Source of the DNA: Natronomonas salinimetallica
Lineage (GTDB): Archaea > Halobacteriota > Halobacteria > Halobacteriales > Haloarculaceae
NCBI RefSeq assembly: GCF_013839515.1
Contig: NZ_JACDNQ010000008.1
Coordinates: 50,584 to 114,583 of the forward strand
DNA: 64,000 nucleotides
Direction: 5' to 3'
Shown here: piece after piece, positions 15,866-26,074 of the stretch
Layout: each line of letters begins with the position of its first letter
How positions within the stretch are numbered: the stretch's first letter is position 1
Position numbers and translations under genes: made by a program
Notes under the pieces: generated by a model
Databases searched by the model: none
Told to the model about the DNA's origin: nothing
What the model saw: only the letters and a program-made list of their open reading frames with translations

Positions 15866-17719
15866 GTCGTGGGGATGGAACCGGTTCATCGCCTGCCTGA
15901 CGGCGTCGGCATCGCCGACGAAAGTAACGTTGTCGCCGTATTCGAGCACGCGATCCGCCGACGGCACGTCGTTTTCCCCGTTGTGACTGATGATAGCGAC
16001 GAAACAGCCGTCCGGAATCTCCGAGTTGAGATCCTCGATCGTCTTGCCCGCGAGTTCCTCGGAGGTCACTTCGACCTCTTGGACATCGTGGCTGTCACCC
16101 AGTTTGTTCATCCAGTGGGTGATCGCCGGCCGCTCGATCTCGTCGTCGATGGCCACTGCCGTCGCGGTCGGAGAGTCGACGGCGGTCACGCCGATGCTTT
16201 CGAAGGCCTCGACGTTGTCCGGTTCGTTCACCTGGGCGTAGACCGCGTCGATGTCGAACGTGGTGATGGCGAGTTGGCACGCGAGGAGGTTGATATCGTC
16301 GTCCCTGGTCGCCGCGATGAACCGCTTTGCGTCCTCGATCCCCGCCCTTTTCAATACCTGCGTGTCGGTACCGTCCCCCTCGTATACGGTGAACCCCTCC
16401 GACCGTGACTGTTCGATCTCTCGGTCGTCGCTTTCGATGATAACGACGAACTCGCCTCTGTTCTCCAGCCGTGTAGCGAGCGCCCGGCCGACCCGGCCGC
16501 CGCCGATGATTATCGTGCGCATTGGTGATACCTCGAGGGCGTCCCCGATCTGTCGTGCGAGCCCGGCCTCGATCGCGACCGTCGCGAAGATGACGGCGAA
16601 CACCGTCCCGACCAACAGCTGTCCGGCCTCGATGTTGCCCGCCAGCTCCAGTTCGATGGCGAAAAGCGTCGCCACGCTCGCCGGAATGATTCCGCGCGGG
16701 CCGACGCTCGCGATGAACAGGCGTTCGGGCCAGGTAAATCGCTCGACGCCGACGGTGGCGATGATCGCCCCCACCGGCCGCAGGACGAGCATGATCACGA
16801 GCACTATCGCGACCACGCCGACGCCGAGTTGGAGGATGGCCTCGATGTCGATCAGGGCGGCAAGCGAGATGAACACGAACGAGAGGACGATGAGCGTCGC
16901 GTTCTGTGTGAACTGTTCGATCTCCTCTCTGTTGTTGAGATCGAGGTTTCCGAGGATGACCCCGCTCGTCGCCGCCGCCGCGATACCCGCCTCGGCGGCG
17001 ACGACCTCCGCGGCCGCGAACGCCCCGACCGCCGCCGACAGGACGAGAAACTGCGAGGCCTGGACGTCCCGTTCGGGGACGAGTTCGCTGTTCAACAGGA
17101 GGTAGATCGTGACCGTCGCGAGCACGCCCGCGGCCACGCCGATGCCGAAGCGCTGCAGGAACGAAAAGACGGTCGAGGGGATACCGAGATCGTCCAACAA
17201 CAGCGTCTCGAAGATGACGACGGCGACGATCGCAGCGGTCACGTCGTTGACGATTCCCTCGGTTTCGAGGGCGGTCGCGACGTGGTCTCTGACGCGGACG
17301 ACGTCGAGAATCGGCGTGATGACGGTCGGTCCCGTCGCGACCAACAACGCGCCGATGAGGAGCGCGATCTCGGGGTCGGCTCCCTCGAAGAGCCGGACCG
17401 CCGCGGCCGTCCCCAAAAACATCACGGTGGCGCTCACCGTCACCAGCCGGAACGAGACCGTCGAAGCCCCCCGGATGCGCTCGATCCGGAGCGCGAACGC
17501 GCCCTCGAAGACGATGATCGCCACGCTAATTCCGACGATCGTCTCCAGGCCGTTTCCGAAGGTGTCCAGCGTGACGAGCCCGAGCACCTCCGGCCCCAAC
17601 ACGACGCCGATAACGAGATAAAAGACCACGCTCGGGATCTTCAGGCGATGTGCGAGCAACTGGACGCCGAGTCCCGAAATGAGGATGACCGCGATGATCG
17701 GTAACAGACTGGCTGACAC
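15863..17719 (-). CDS. Cation:proton antiporter (CPA family) with TrkA-N/TrkA-C domains
   Basis: A 618-aa transporter: about twelve membrane helices in residues 1-385, then a Rossmann NAD-binding TrkA-N domain (IIIGGGRVGRALATRLE) and a TrkA-C domain at the C terminus (about 530-610). The membrane part has the CPA-type ATGPTVITPILDVVRVRDH and ASVGPRGIIPASVA elements. This arrangement is usual for Na+/H+ or K+/H+ antiporters gated by cytoplasmic nucleotides, fitting salt homeostasis in a haloarchaeon. Ion specificity cannot be read from sequence. Confidence 0.9.
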   Translation of the reverse strand: MSASLLPIIAVILISGLGVQLLAHRLKIPSVVFYLVIGVVLGPEVLGLVTLDTFGNGLETIVGISVAIIVFEGAFALRIERIRGASTVSFRLVTVSATVMFLGTAAAVRLFEGADPEIALLIGALLVATGPTVITPILDVVRVRDHVATALETEGIVNDVTAAIVAVVIFETLLLDDLGIPSTVFSFLQRFGIGVAAGVLATVTIYLLLNSELVPERDVQASQFLVLSAAVGAFAAAEVVAAEAGIAAAATSGVILGNLDLNNREEIEQFTQNATLIVLSFVFISLAALIDIEAILQLGVGVVAIVLVIMLVLRPVGAIIATVGVERFTWPERLFIASVGPRGIIPASVATLFAIELELAGNIEAGQLLVGTVFAVIFATVAIEAGLARQIGDALEVSPMRTIIIGGGRVGRALATRLENRGEFVVIIESDDREIEQSRSEGFTVYEGDGTDTQVLKRAGIEDAKRFIAATRDDDINLLACQLAITTFDIDAVYAQVNEPDNVEAFESIGVTAVDSPTATAVAIDDEIERPAITHWMNKLGDSHDVQEVEVTSEELAGKTIEDLNSEIPDGCFVAIISHNGENDVPSADRVLEYGDNVTFVGDADAVRQAMNRFHPHD

Positions 17720-17778
17720 GTATCCGGATTATGGGGTCAGGGGGTGTTTATATTGCCGGATGTACCGATCATATGCCG

Positions 17779-18750
17779 CTAGAACAGCGCGTCGCGCTCG
17801 TCAAGAACCGTCGCGGGGCCGCCGACCGCCCAGACCCGCGTCCCGACGCCGAGATCAGCGATCGCGCCTTCGACGCGGTCGACGTACGCCTCGGTCGTGT
17901 TGACGTACACCGACGCACCGGTGTCCGTCGAGAAGTAGACCGGGACGCCGTCCTCGCGGAGCTCCCGGACGGCCTCGAAGACCGACAGCGTCTCGGGCTC
18001 CCAGTAGACCCACCCTGCCGGCCCCGTCATCGTCGTGGCCGCGAGCGACAGCGAGTCGTGTTCGGCGAGTTCGAAGGCACGCTCGAAGTCGTTCTCCCGG
18101 AGGGCGTGTCGCATCGTCGCGATCTGTCCGTGAATGTGGGCCATCCTGGCCTCGAACATGTGGCTTTCGGCGGCCTCGCGGTGGGCCTCCTCGGTGTGTT
18201 TGAACGCCGGGATCTCGGCGGCGACGATCCGGAGGTCGTCCTCCAGATCGGTCTCGATGCGCTCCGAGCGGCAGTCGACGTCGTCGAGTCCCGTGCGGAG
18301 ATGCGAGAACGCGCCGGTGACCGCGCGGGCGGCCGACGAGGAGCCCCGGCGGGCCACCGCCGAGATCTCCGGCAGCGTCATCCGGAGGCCGGCCGCCTCG
18401 ACGAGCGCGACCGCGGCCGCGGCAAAGCCCGACGAGGAGGAGCCGAAGCCGATGTTCGTCGGGAAGTCGTTTTCGGACTCGAAGCGGACGCGGGCGTCGA
18501 TCCCCGAACGCTCCCGGACGTGGTCGACGACGTTCCCGATGCGTTCGGCCCCCCGTCCCGTTAGCTCCTCGCCGTCGACGACGTAGCGGTCCGCCGCCAG
18601 ATCCGACTCGAACGCGGCCGTCGTCGTGGTGTGGCTGGGGGCGGTACAGACGGAGATCGAGTCGTGATACGGGAGCCGAAGCTCCTCGTCGCGCATCCCG
18701 TGGTACTTGATGAGGCCCTGGATCGGGTGGGCCTTCGCAGTCGCCTTCAT
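17779..18750 (-). CDS. mvaD: Phosphomevalonate decarboxylase
   Basis: A GHMP-fold decarboxylase of the haloarchaeal mevalonate pathway, converting mevalonate 5-phosphate to isopentenyl phosphate. The 323-aa protein contains KAHPIQGLIKYHG, the ATP loop NIGFGSSSSGFAAAA (GHMP motif), SSAARAVTGAFS and YFSTDTGASVYVN. Haloferax uses this alternative route (with isopentenyl phosphate kinase elsewhere) to make lipids. The specific substrate is inferred from the haloarchaeal context; close relatives decarboxylate mevalonate diphosphate. Confidence 0.9.
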   Translation of the reverse strand: MKATAKAHPIQGLIKYHGMRDEELRLPYHDSISVCTAPSHTTTTAAFESDLAADRYVVDGEELTGRGAERIGNVVDHVRERSGIDARVRFESENDFPTNIGFGSSSSGFAAAAVALVEAAGLRMTLPEISAVARRGSSSAARAVTGAFSHLRTGLDDVDCRSERIETDLEDDLRIVAAEIPAFKHTEEAHREAAESHMFEARMAHIHGQIATMRHALRENDFERAFELAEHDSLSLAATTMTGPAGWVYWEPETLSVFEAVRELREDGVPVYFSTDTGASVYVNTTEAYVDRVEGAIADLGVGTRVWAVGGPATVLDERDALF

Positions 18751-19172
18751 ACCACTTCCTCCGCGGGACGCGTCTTTGCAGTTTCGTCTCCCGCCGCCGC
18801 GCGCGGGTTTTCCGTTCGTCTCCCGCCGCCGCGCGCGTCTTTGCCGTTTCGTCCCCCACTGCGACCATGCCGGCCGGGGGTGCCCCCGACGGCGCTTATT
18901 TCACGATCGCCGACGAAATAACGACAGACCGGCGCTGCGGTGGCGCGCGCTCGCGGCCGTGCCGGAGCGGTGCGGGACCGGAGGTCTCGCACCCGGAGGC
19001 CGGCCACGGATCCACGTGCGAGGGATGAGCAGCAAAGCGCCGCGACCGCAGGGAGCAAGCGAGCAGCGCAGTCGGTTGGGGAGGCGTGTGGTCTGCGGTG
19101 GCTGTCCTGACGCTGTTTTGTCGTCCGGAATCCCTGACGGAACCGATCAGCGAAAGCGGGCTATCCGGCCGC
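18751..19172. other. Intergenic region with imperfect repeats and two inverted repeats
   Basis: A 422-bp gap with no credible gene. A roughly 32-bp imperfect tandem unit (TTCGTCTCCCGCCGCCGCG) occurs at 18783-18805 and 18815-18837 with a partial third copy. A tight palindrome CGGGGG-tg-CCCCCG lies at 18875-18888 and an A/T inverted repeat TTATTTC...GAAATAA at 18896-18921. These could serve as terminator and promoter-like elements between mvaD and gdhB. Confidence 0.5.
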
Positions 19173-20432
19173 TCAGGGCCAGCTACCGGCTTCCTCGGAG
19201 GCGTTCAACACCCGCTGGATCGCGACGACGTAGGCGGCCGTCCGGAAGTTCGGGAGGTCGTACTCCTCATAACACTCGAGGAGGCCGTCGAAGGCGTCGA
19301 CGATGTGGCGTTCGAGCTCCTCGTTGACGCGCTCTTCGGTCCAGTAGAACCGCTGGCGGTTCTGGACCCACTCGAAGTACGAGACGGTGACCCCGCCCGC
19401 GTTCGCGAGGATGTCGGGGACGACGATGACGTCCTTTTCCGTAAGGACGTCGTCGGCCTCCGGCGTCAGGGGGCCGTTGGCCGCCTCGGCGATCACGTCG
19501 GCCTGGACGTCACGCGCCAACTCGCCGTCGATGGCGTTTTCCAGCGCCGCCGGGATGAGCAAGTCGACGTCGAGGGTCAAAAGCTCCTCGTTGGTCAGCT
19601 CCTCGGTCGCACCCTCATAGCCCGTCACGGAGCCGGTCTCGTTTTTGAACGCCTTCACGTCGTGGGCGTCCAGTCCCTCGGGGTTGTGGATCGCTCCCGA
19701 GGAGTCAGACACCGCAACGACGGTCACGTCGTGGGCGTCTTCCAGCAGCTCCGCCGCGATGCTGCCGGCGTTGCCGTACCCCTGGACTGCGACGGAGGCC
19801 CCCGAGAGGCTCCGCCCAAGGTAATCGAACGCCTCGCGGGCGGTGAGCATCGTCGACCGGCCGGTCGCCTCGACGCGGCCCGCGGATCCACCCGAGTCGA
19901 TCGCTTTGCCGGTGATGACGCCCGGCGCGGTCGTACCTTCGAGCGTCTCGTAGGTGTCTTTGATCCAGTTCATCTCCCGCTGGCCGGTGTTGACGTCCGG
20001 TGCCGGGACGTCCCGATCCTCGCCGATAATGGGCCGAAGCTCCGTCGCGAACGCGCGGGTGATCCGCTCGAGTTCGTCCGTGGAATACTCCTGGGGGTCG
20101 ATGACGATGCCGCCCTTCCCGCCGCCGTAGGGGATGTCGACGACGGCGCATTTATACACCATCCAGCCCGAGAGCGCTTTTACCTCGTCGCGGGAGACGC
20201 CCGGGTGATAGCGGATCCCGCCCTTGTAGGGGCCGCGATCGCCGTTGAACTGCGAGCGGTACGCCCGGAACACGCCGACGGAGTCGTCGTCGAGTTCGAC
20301 CGAGAGGTTCGTCTCGAGTATCCGCTCCGGGTTTTTGAGCCGGTCGAGCACACCGTCGCCGACGTCTATGTGCGTCGCCGCGTCCTCGATCTGTTCCTGT
20401 AGGCTCTCGAAGGGATTGACCTCGTTGGACAT
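19173..20432 (-). CDS. gdhB: Glutamate dehydrogenase
   Basis: A 419-aa hexameric-type GDH that interconverts glutamate and 2-oxoglutarate plus ammonia. Substrate site YKGGIRYHP and catalytic PYGGGKGGI lie in the N-terminal half; the dinucleotide fold [16 protein letters not shown] and [15 protein letters not shown] lie in the C-terminal half. Cofactor preference is not decided here. The promoter GCTTAATACTAA region (about 20454-20463, complement strand) is at -27 of the ATG; between them is a near-palindrome CTGGACaatcGTCCGG. Confidence 0.94.
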   Translation of the reverse strand: MSNEVNPFESLQEQIEDAATHIDVGDGVLDRLKNPERILETNLSVELDDDSVGVFRAYRSQFNGDRGPYKGGIRYHPGVSRDEVKALSGWMVYKCAVVDIPYGGGKGGIVIDPQEYSTDELERITRAFATELRPIIGEDRDVPAPDVNTGQREMNWIKDTYETLEGTTAPGVITGKAIDSGGSAGRVEATGRSTMLTAREAFDYLGRSLSGASVAVQGYGNAGSIAAELLEDAHDVTVVAVSDSSGAIHNPEGLDAHDVKAFKNETGSVTGYEGATEELTNEELLTLDVDLLIPAALENAIDGELARDVQADVIAEAANGPLTPEADDVLTEKDVIVVPDILANAGGVTVSYFEWVQNRQRFYWTEERVNEELERHIVDAFDGLLECYEEYDLPNFRTAAYVVAIQRVLNASEEAGSWP

Positions 20433-20597
20433 GACCGGACGATTGTCCAGTAGGTGCTTAATACTAACGACGTTAAATTGACGTATCGATGATGTAGGAC
20501 CCGCTGAATGGCAATTTTTGCGTTTTCGCTGTGAGTCCCGCGGCGGAGCAGGTCGGCGTGTTTTGCACGCCTCGCCCTCCTCGACCGGAGCTCCGAT

Positions 20598-21443
20598 TCA
20601 GTGTTCGTCGGCCGCCTCGTATCGATCGATGATCGTCTCCGCGCGCGCGATCAGCGGCGCGTCGATCATTTCGTCGTCGACGCGAATGACGCCTTGCTCC
20701 GCCGCCGAACCGGCCGCGTCGAGCACCCGCGTTGCCCACTCGACGTCCTCGGCGGCCGGCGTGAACGCCTCGTTTATGATTTCGACCTGTGCCGGGTGGA
20801 TCGCTATCTTCCCGTCGTAACCGAGCACCCTTGCGAACTCGGTCTCCTCCGTGAGTCGGTCGGTCGCCTCGATATCCGTAACGAGCGTGTCGATGGCGTC
20901 GACGCCGGCCGCCCCGGCGGCCAACACGACGTGCTGGCGGGCATGTGAGACCTCCTCGCCGCGTTCGGTCCGCGTCGCGCCGACGTCGGCCGCGAGGTCC
21001 TCGGCACCGAACGCGACGGCCCGGACGGGACCGGCCGCCGCGATCTCCTCGGCGGCGAGGATCCCGCCCGCGGATTCACACAGCGCGATGACCGGGCGGT
21101 CACAGCCCCGCGCGGCGACCAGCTCGTGGAGCTCCAACACGTCGTCGGCCGATTCGGCCTTCGGGACCATGATCGAGTCGAGCCGTGGGTCTTTCGAGGT
21201 GATCGCCTCGGCGTCCGAGAGTGCGGTATCACGGTCGGGATTGAGACGCACACACACCTCACAGTCGGGGTCAAAGGCGGGATCGGAGAGCACGTCGGCG
21301 ACGGCCGCACGTGCGGCGTTCTTGTTGGCGGGTGCGACCGCATCCTCGAGGTCGAATACGACGGTATCCGCGCCGGATGCGGGTGCTTTGCGCATCAGCG
21401 CCGGTTCGTCCCCGGGCGAAAACAGGACGCTGCGTCGTGCCAT
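20598..21443 (-). CDS. HpcH/HpaI aldolase/citrate lyase-family protein (CitE-like)
   Basis: A 281-aa CoA-ester lyase of the CitE/malyl-CoA lyase family: SVLFSPGDEPALMRKA, VVFDLEDAVAP (Mg ligand), VRLNPDRD, ALCESAGGI, AVAFGAEDLAADVG and KIAIHPAQVEIIN are present. Haloarchaeal relatives act on malyl-CoA or methylmalyl-CoA type esters; the exact ester here is unknown. The start MARRSVLFSPGD (21443) is chosen over longer frames because the family begins with this strand. Confidence 0.87.
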   Translation of the reverse strand: MARRSVLFSPGDEPALMRKAPASGADTVVFDLEDAVAPANKNAARAAVADVLSDPAFDPDCEVCVRLNPDRDTALSDAEAITSKDPRLDSIMVPKAESADDVLELHELVAARGCDRPVIALCESAGGILAAEEIAAAGPVRAVAFGAEDLAADVGATRTERGEEVSHARQHVVLAAGAAGVDAIDTLVTDIEATDRLTEETEFARVLGYDGKIAIHPAQVEIINEAFTPAAEDVEWATRVLDAAGSAAEQGVIRVDDEMIDAPLIARAETIIDRYEAADEH

Positions 21444-21482
21444 GAGTACCGTCCATCCGAAGGCGACGCAAATCAAGGTAGG

Positions 21483-21525
21483 GGTCTCTCCGGGGGTCGC
21501 GGTCTCTCCGGGGGTCGCGGTCTCT
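21483..21525. repeat. 18-bp tandem repeat at the purD stop
   Basis: Two perfect copies of GGTCTCTCCGGGGGTCGC (21483-21500, 21501-21518) and seven bases of a third run directly into the purD stop codon (21524-21526 on the complement). Copy-number change here would not affect the protein but would alter the mRNA 3' end. Confidence 0.93.
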
Positions 21526-22816
21526 AGTCGCGCAACTCGTTCATGTGATCGATGCGCTTTTCGAGGAGGTCGGACGTTCCGATGTCGTGTCGGACGCGGA
21601 GCCCCTCCGTTCCGGTTCGCTCGAAGGCGTCCTCGACGATCGCTTCGGCCTCACGGATCGACTCCGCGACGCCGACGACGGCGAACGACCGCGACGTCGT
21701 CGTGTAGATGCCGTCCTCGCGGGCGTCGACGCTGGCATAAAAAAGCGTCGCCTCACCGGCGCTTTCGGCGTCGATCGCCACCTTCGCCCCGGCCTCCGGG
21801 TCGACCGGATAGCCGTCCGGAACGGCGTATTTACACACGGTCGCACGATCCGAGAACGCGAGCTCGGGCAGCTCCTCACCCTCGCGGGCCGCGATCAAGA
21901 ACTCGACGAAATCGGTCTCCAGGATCGGCAGCGTATTCATCGCCTCGGGATCGCCGAAGCGGGCGTTGAACTCGACGACCCTCGGGCCATCGGTGGTCAA
22001 CATGAACTGGCCGTAGAGGACTCCCTTGTACTCCGGCATCGCCTCGACGACGGCGTCGATCACGTCGACCGCGGCATCGTACTCCGCGGCGGTCATGAAC
22101 GGCAACGCGTTCGTCGCATCGCTGTACGAACCCATCCCGCCCGTGTTCGGACCTTCGTCGCCCTCGTAGGCGCGTTTGTGGTCCTGGACGGCGGGGGAGA
22201 CACGGTACTCGCCGTTCGCGACGAACGCCTGTATCGTGAACTCCTCGCCGACGAGTCGCTCCTCCAAGACGAAGGCGTCGTACTCGCTTTCGAGGACGTA
22301 CTCGATGCCCTCGGACTCCGTGATCTGGTCGCCGATGACCCGGACGCCCTTCCCCCCGGTCAGTCCCCGGGGCTTAATCGCGAGGTCGCCGTCGTACTCG
22401 CGGATGTACGCCGCGGCCGCCTCGCCGTCCTCGAACGTCTCGAAGTCGGGACAGCCCGGAATCGATTCCTCGATCATGAACTCCCGCTGGAACGCCTTGT
22501 CCGTCTCTATCCGTGCCTCGGCTTCCCGTGGGCCGAACGCGTACACCCCGGCGTCGTCGAGGGCGTCCGCGACCCCCGCGTTCAGCGCCGATTCGGGGCC
22601 GATGGCCGAAAGCGTCGCCCCGACCGACTCGGCGTACTCGACGATCGAGTCGCCGTCCGTCTCGTCGAGTTCCCGATACCCCGCCGCCAGCGAGGCGATC
22701 CCGGGGTTGCGGTTCGACGCACACGCGTACAGTTCGGCCGACTCCGATCCCGCGACCGCGCGGGCGATGGCGTGTTCGCGCCCACCGCCGCCGACGAGAA
22801 GCACCGTCTCTGTCAT
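21524..22816 (-). CDS. purD: Phosphoribosylamine-glycine ligase
   Basis: PurD (GAR synthetase) performs the second step of purine synthesis. This 430-aa ATP-grasp enzyme shows the N-terminal LLVGGGGREHAIARAV, KPRGLTGGKGVRV, the PNTGGMGSYSDA loop and VVEFNARFGDPE. The start at 22816 leaves no N-terminal extension. It is monocistronic in this window. Confidence 0.96.
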   Translation of the reverse strand: MTETVLLVGGGGREHAIARAVAGSESAELYACASNRNPGIASLAAGYRELDETDGDSIVEYAESVGATLSAIGPESALNAGVADALDDAGVYAFGPREAEARIETDKAFQREFMIEESIPGCPDFETFEDGEAAAAYIREYDGDLAIKPRGLTGGKGVRVIGDQITESEGIEYVLESEYDAFVLEERLVGEEFTIQAFVANGEYRVSPAVQDHKRAYEGDEGPNTGGMGSYSDATNALPFMTAAEYDAAVDVIDAVVEAMPEYKGVLYGQFMLTTDGPRVVEFNARFGDPEAMNTLPILETDFVEFLIAAREGEELPELAFSDRATVCKYAVPDGYPVDPEAGAKVAIDAESAGEATLFYASVDAREDGIYTTTSRSFAVVGVAESIREAEAIVEDAFERTGTEGLRVRHDIGTSDLLEKRIDHMNELRD

Positions 22817-22919
22817 ACGCGAAAACGGAACTCACGGGAGTGTAAGCGTTGTCCTTCGAAGCGGACGGGTGCCCACGGACGTGCGCATACCGGCAACGTC
22901 GTCGGTTCGTCTTTGACGC

Positions 22920-23699
22920 CTAGACGTCCTCCTCGAAGCCGTATCCGAGTGACATCGTCCAGGAGACGTCGTACGCGCCGCTTCGCTCGACCGTACAGAC
23001 GCCATTTACCGACTGTGTGGCGTCGAGTTTGCCGCGCCACTCGACGGCGTAGAGCCCGCCTGCCTCCTGGATCGCCGTCGTGTCGATCGAGCCCCCACTG
23101 ACCGGGAACGTCCCCGACGGCGGCGTCTCGAAGCCGACTGACCCCTCGCCGTCCCCGACGGTCGGCGTCGCGGCACCGACGACCGTTCCGGTTCCGAAGC
23201 GGAGCCCCGTCGACAGCGTCGTCAGACGCACCTCCCGGACGAGGCGGCCGTCGGTCGGATCGGCGGCGACCCACAGCCAGTACCGATAGCGGTCGTCGCC
23301 GAGATCGTATCGCACGATACAGGTGTCGGCGATCAACATCGGCGCTTCGGGGTCGACGGCCTCGGGTGTGAGGCTAAATTCGCCCTCCGTCGGGTTTCCC
23401 GGCGTCTCCCGGGTGATCGCGTACCGTCCAGCGTAGGCGATGCCGAACGTCTCCGGGCGCTCGGTGTCGGTTCCCCAGACACCGCTGTCCCCGTACGTGT
23501 CCCGCATCCGTTCGACGTAGTTCCCGAACCCTTCGGCATCGAGAGCGACCCCCTCGTCGGCGGGGGAGAGCGTCCACGTCGCCGAATCGGTCGCCCGCGT
23601 CTCCCGTCGCGTCACGCGCTCTTCGATACAGCCCGCGACGCCTGCGGTCGCGAGCACGGAGCCGCCTGCACGGAGCACGTCCCTGCGCGATCGTTCCAT
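22920..23699 (-). CDS. Tat-exported lipoprotein of unknown function, 259 aa
   Basis: The N terminus ERSRRDVLRAGGSVLATAG has the twin-arginine motif and is followed by a lipobox (AGVAGC, Cys near residue 24), so the protein is expected to be Tat-exported and lipid-anchored. The start at 23699 is preferred to the ATG at 23726 because it places the RR motif at residue 5. The mature part is acidic and beta-rich with no domain I recognise. It diverges from the YyaL gene. Confidence 0.7.
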   Translation of the reverse strand: MERSRRDVLRAGGSVLATAGVAGCIEERVTRRETRATDSATWTLSPADEGVALDAEGFGNYVERMRDTYGDSGVWGTDTERPETFGIAYAGRYAITRETPGNPTEGEFSLTPEAVDPEAPMLIADTCIVRYDLGDDRYRYWLWVAADPTDGRLVREVRLTTLSTGLRFGTGTVVGAATPTVGDGEGSVGFETPPSGTFPVSGGSIDTTAIQEAGGLYAVEWRGKLDATQSVNGVCTVERSGAYDVSWTMSLGYGFEEDV

Positions 23700-23847
23700 A
23701 TGCCTTCGGAGACGTCGGCGACTCAAATAATGTTCCGTTGCGTGCCGAGAGGCCGCCCGGACGCCACCGCCGGGTATTCCTCCGAGGACCGATCAAAACG
23801 CTGTCGAAAGCCGCGGCGTTTAGTACCGCGAGTGCCTCCCAGTCGGT

Positions 23848-25953
23848 ATGGAAAACCGTCTCGACGAGGCCGCCTCGCCGTATCTCCGCCAGCACGCCGA
23901 CAACCCCGTCGCCTGGCAGCCCTGGGACGAGGCGGCGCTCGACCTGGCCAAAGAGCGGGACGTTCCGATCTTTCTATCGATCGGCTATGCCGCCTGCCAC
24001 TGGTGTCACGTGATGGCCGAGGAGAGTTTCGAAGACCCCGCGGTCGCCCGACGGCTCAACGAGGAGTTCGTTCCGATCAAGGTCGACCGCGAGGAGCGCC
24101 CCGACATCGATACCCTGTATATGAACGTCTGTCAGATGGTTCGGGGGTCAGGCGGGTGGCCGCTGTCGGTGTGGCTCACCCCCGAGGGAAAACCCTTCCA
24201 CGTCGGGACGTACTTCCCCCCGGAGGCGACGGGCAACATGCCGGCGTTCGGGTCCGTTCTCGACGACATCGCGGCCTCCTGGAACGACTCCGAACGGCGC
24301 CCACGGCTCGAATCCCAGGCCGACCAGTGGGCGAACTCGACGAAAAACGAACTCGAGGGGACGCCGGATCGGGCGGCCGAGGCCCCCGACGAGGGGTTTC
24401 TCGACACCGCGGCAAACGCCGCCGTTCGGGGCGCGGACCGACAGGAGGGCGGCTGGGGGCAGGGCCAGAAGTTCCCGCATCCGGGGCGGATTCACCTCCT
24501 GTTTCGGGCCTTCGAGCGAACCGACCGCGATACCTACCGCGACGTCGCCCTCGAAACGTTAGACGCGATGGCCTCCGGCGGGCTCTACGATCACGTCGGC
24601 GGCGGTTTCCATCGTTACTGTGTCGACCGCGAGTGGACGGTCCCGCACTTCGAGAAGATGCTCTACGACAACGCCGAGATCCCGCGGGCGTTTCTCGCCG
24701 GGTATCAACTGACCGGCCGAGAGCGCTACGCCGAGGTCGCCCGCGAGACCTTCGAGTTCGTCGACCGGGAGCTCACCCATCCCGACGGCGGGTTCTACTC
24801 GACGCTCGACGCCGAAAGCGAGGACAGCACCGGGACGAGAGAGGAAGGCGCGTTCTACGTCTGGACGCCCGAAACCGTCCAGGAGGCGGTCGATGACGGC
24901 ACCGCCGCGGACCTGTTCTGTAAGCGCTACGGCGTCACCGGCACGGGGAACTTCGAGAACGAAACGACGGTGCTCACCGAGTCGACGCCGGCCGGGGAAC
25001 TGGCGGCCGACGCCGTCATGGATACCGATGCCGTCGAGGCGTCGATCGACGAGGCACGAGAACGGCTCTTCGAGGCCAGAGAACGACGCTCGCGACCCCC
25101 CCGAGACGAGAAGATTCTGGCCGGCTGGAACGGGCTGATGATCTCCGCGCTCGCCGAGGGATCGGTCGTCCTCGATTCAACCTACGCCGACGTCGCCGCC
25201 GAGGCCCTCTCGTTTTGTCGCGAACGGCTGTGGAACGACGAGAAGCGCCGGCTGAACCGCCGCTTCGAGCGCGGCGAGGTCGGCATCGAGGGCTACCTCG
25301 CGGATTACGCGTACCTCGGGCGCGGAGCGTTCGACCTGTACCAGGCGACCGGTGACGTCGAACACCTCGCGTTCGCCGTAGAACTCGGCCGCGTCATCCA
25401 GGAGGCGTTCTACGACGACTCGGCGGGGACGCTGTACTTCACGCCGACGGGCGGCGAGGAGCTGCTCGCGCGGCCCCAACAGCTCGCCGACAGCTCGACG
25501 CCGTCGAGTACGGGCGTCGCCATCCGGCTGCTCGAATCGCTGTCGGCGTTCGTCCCCGACGCCGGGTTCGACGGGACCGTCGAGGCGGTGTTGGAGACAC
25601 ATACGTCGACACTGGAGTCGAACCCCCTCTCACACACCTCGCTCACCCTCGTCGCCGTCGATCGGTCGATCGGAACTCCCGAGTTGACCGTCGCCGCCGA
25701 CGGCCTGCCCGACGCCTGGCGCGAGACGCTCGAAACGTCGTATCTCCCCGCTCGAACCCTCAGCGTTCGCCCCCCGACGGAGGCGGGGCTGTCGGCGTGG
25801 CTCGATGCCCTGGGCCTCGACGCCGCGCCGCCGATCTGGGCGGGTCGAGACGCGGTCGACGGCCGCGAGACGGTGTACGCCTGCCGGTCGTTTACCTGCT
25901 CGCCGCCGAAGCACTCGATGGACGAGGCGATCGCGTGGCTGCAGGACTCCTGA
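23848..25953 (+). CDS. Thioredoxin-domain protein of the YyaL/spermatogenesis-associated 20 family
   Basis: A 701-aa protein. Residues 1-160 form a thioredoxin-like DUF255 domain with CHWCHVMAEESFED (CxxC near residues 51-54), and the rest is an alpha/alpha toroid like glycan epimerases (FEKMLYDNAEI, GLMISALAEGS). The family is widely conserved but its substrate is unknown. Its TGA stop is also the first codon-sized unit of palindromic element C. Confidence 0.9.
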   Translation: MENRLDEAASPYLRQHADNPVAWQPWDEAALDLAKERDVPIFLSIGYAACHWCHVMAEESFEDPAVARRLNEEFVPIKVDREERPDIDTLYMNVCQMVRGSGGWPLSVWLTPEGKPFHVGTYFPPEATGNMPAFGSVLDDIAASWNDSERRPRLESQADQWANSTKNELEGTPDRAAEAPDEGFLDTAANAAVRGADRQEGGWGQGQKFPHPGRIHLLFRAFERTDRDTYRDVALETLDAMASGGLYDHVGGGFHRYCVDREWTVPHFEKMLYDNAEIPRAFLAGYQLTGRERYAEVARETFEFVDRELTHPDGGFYSTLDAESEDSTGTREEGAFYVWTPETVQEAVDDGTAADLFCKRYGVTGTGNFENETTVLTESTPAGELAADAVMDTDAVEASIDEARERLFEARERRSRPPRDEKILAGWNGLMISALAEGSVVLDSTYADVAAEALSFCRERLWNDEKRRLNRRFERGEVGIEGYLADYAYLGRGAFDLYQATGDVEHLAFAVELGRVIQEAFYDDSAGTLYFTPTGGEELLARPQQLADSSTPSSTGVAIRLLESLSAFVPDAGFDGTVEAVLETHTSTLESNPLSHTSLTLVAVDRSIGTPELTVAADGLPDAWRETLETSYLPARTLSVRPPTEAGLSAWLDALGLDAAPPIWAGRDAVDGRETVYACRSFTCSPPKHSMDEAIAWLQDS

Positions 25954-26024
25954 TACTGCTGGCTGTCCAAGTGCGAGCGAGTCGGGGTGCGACAGGCGGT
26001 CGCGACGGACAGCCGGCAGTATGA
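25951..26024. repeat. Dispersed palindromic element, copy C (74 bp)
   Basis: Starts TGATACTGCTGGCTGTCC at 25951 and ends GGACAGCCGGCAGTATGA at 26024, forming near-perfect 17-bp inverted ends around a 38-bp centre. It matches copy B along its length, including an inner CGCGACGGACAGCCGGC. The leading TGA is the stop codon of the YyaL-type gene. Confidence 0.85.
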
Positions 26025-26074
26025 GACTCGATAGCGGGGCCGCGCCCGTCCACCATGGTATGCTGTCGTTCGGA

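Noticed and set aside
16829-17704. 291-codon + strand frame over the antiporter
   Set aside because: Antisense shadow in a GC-rich gene; Asp/Arg-rich low complexity with no domain.
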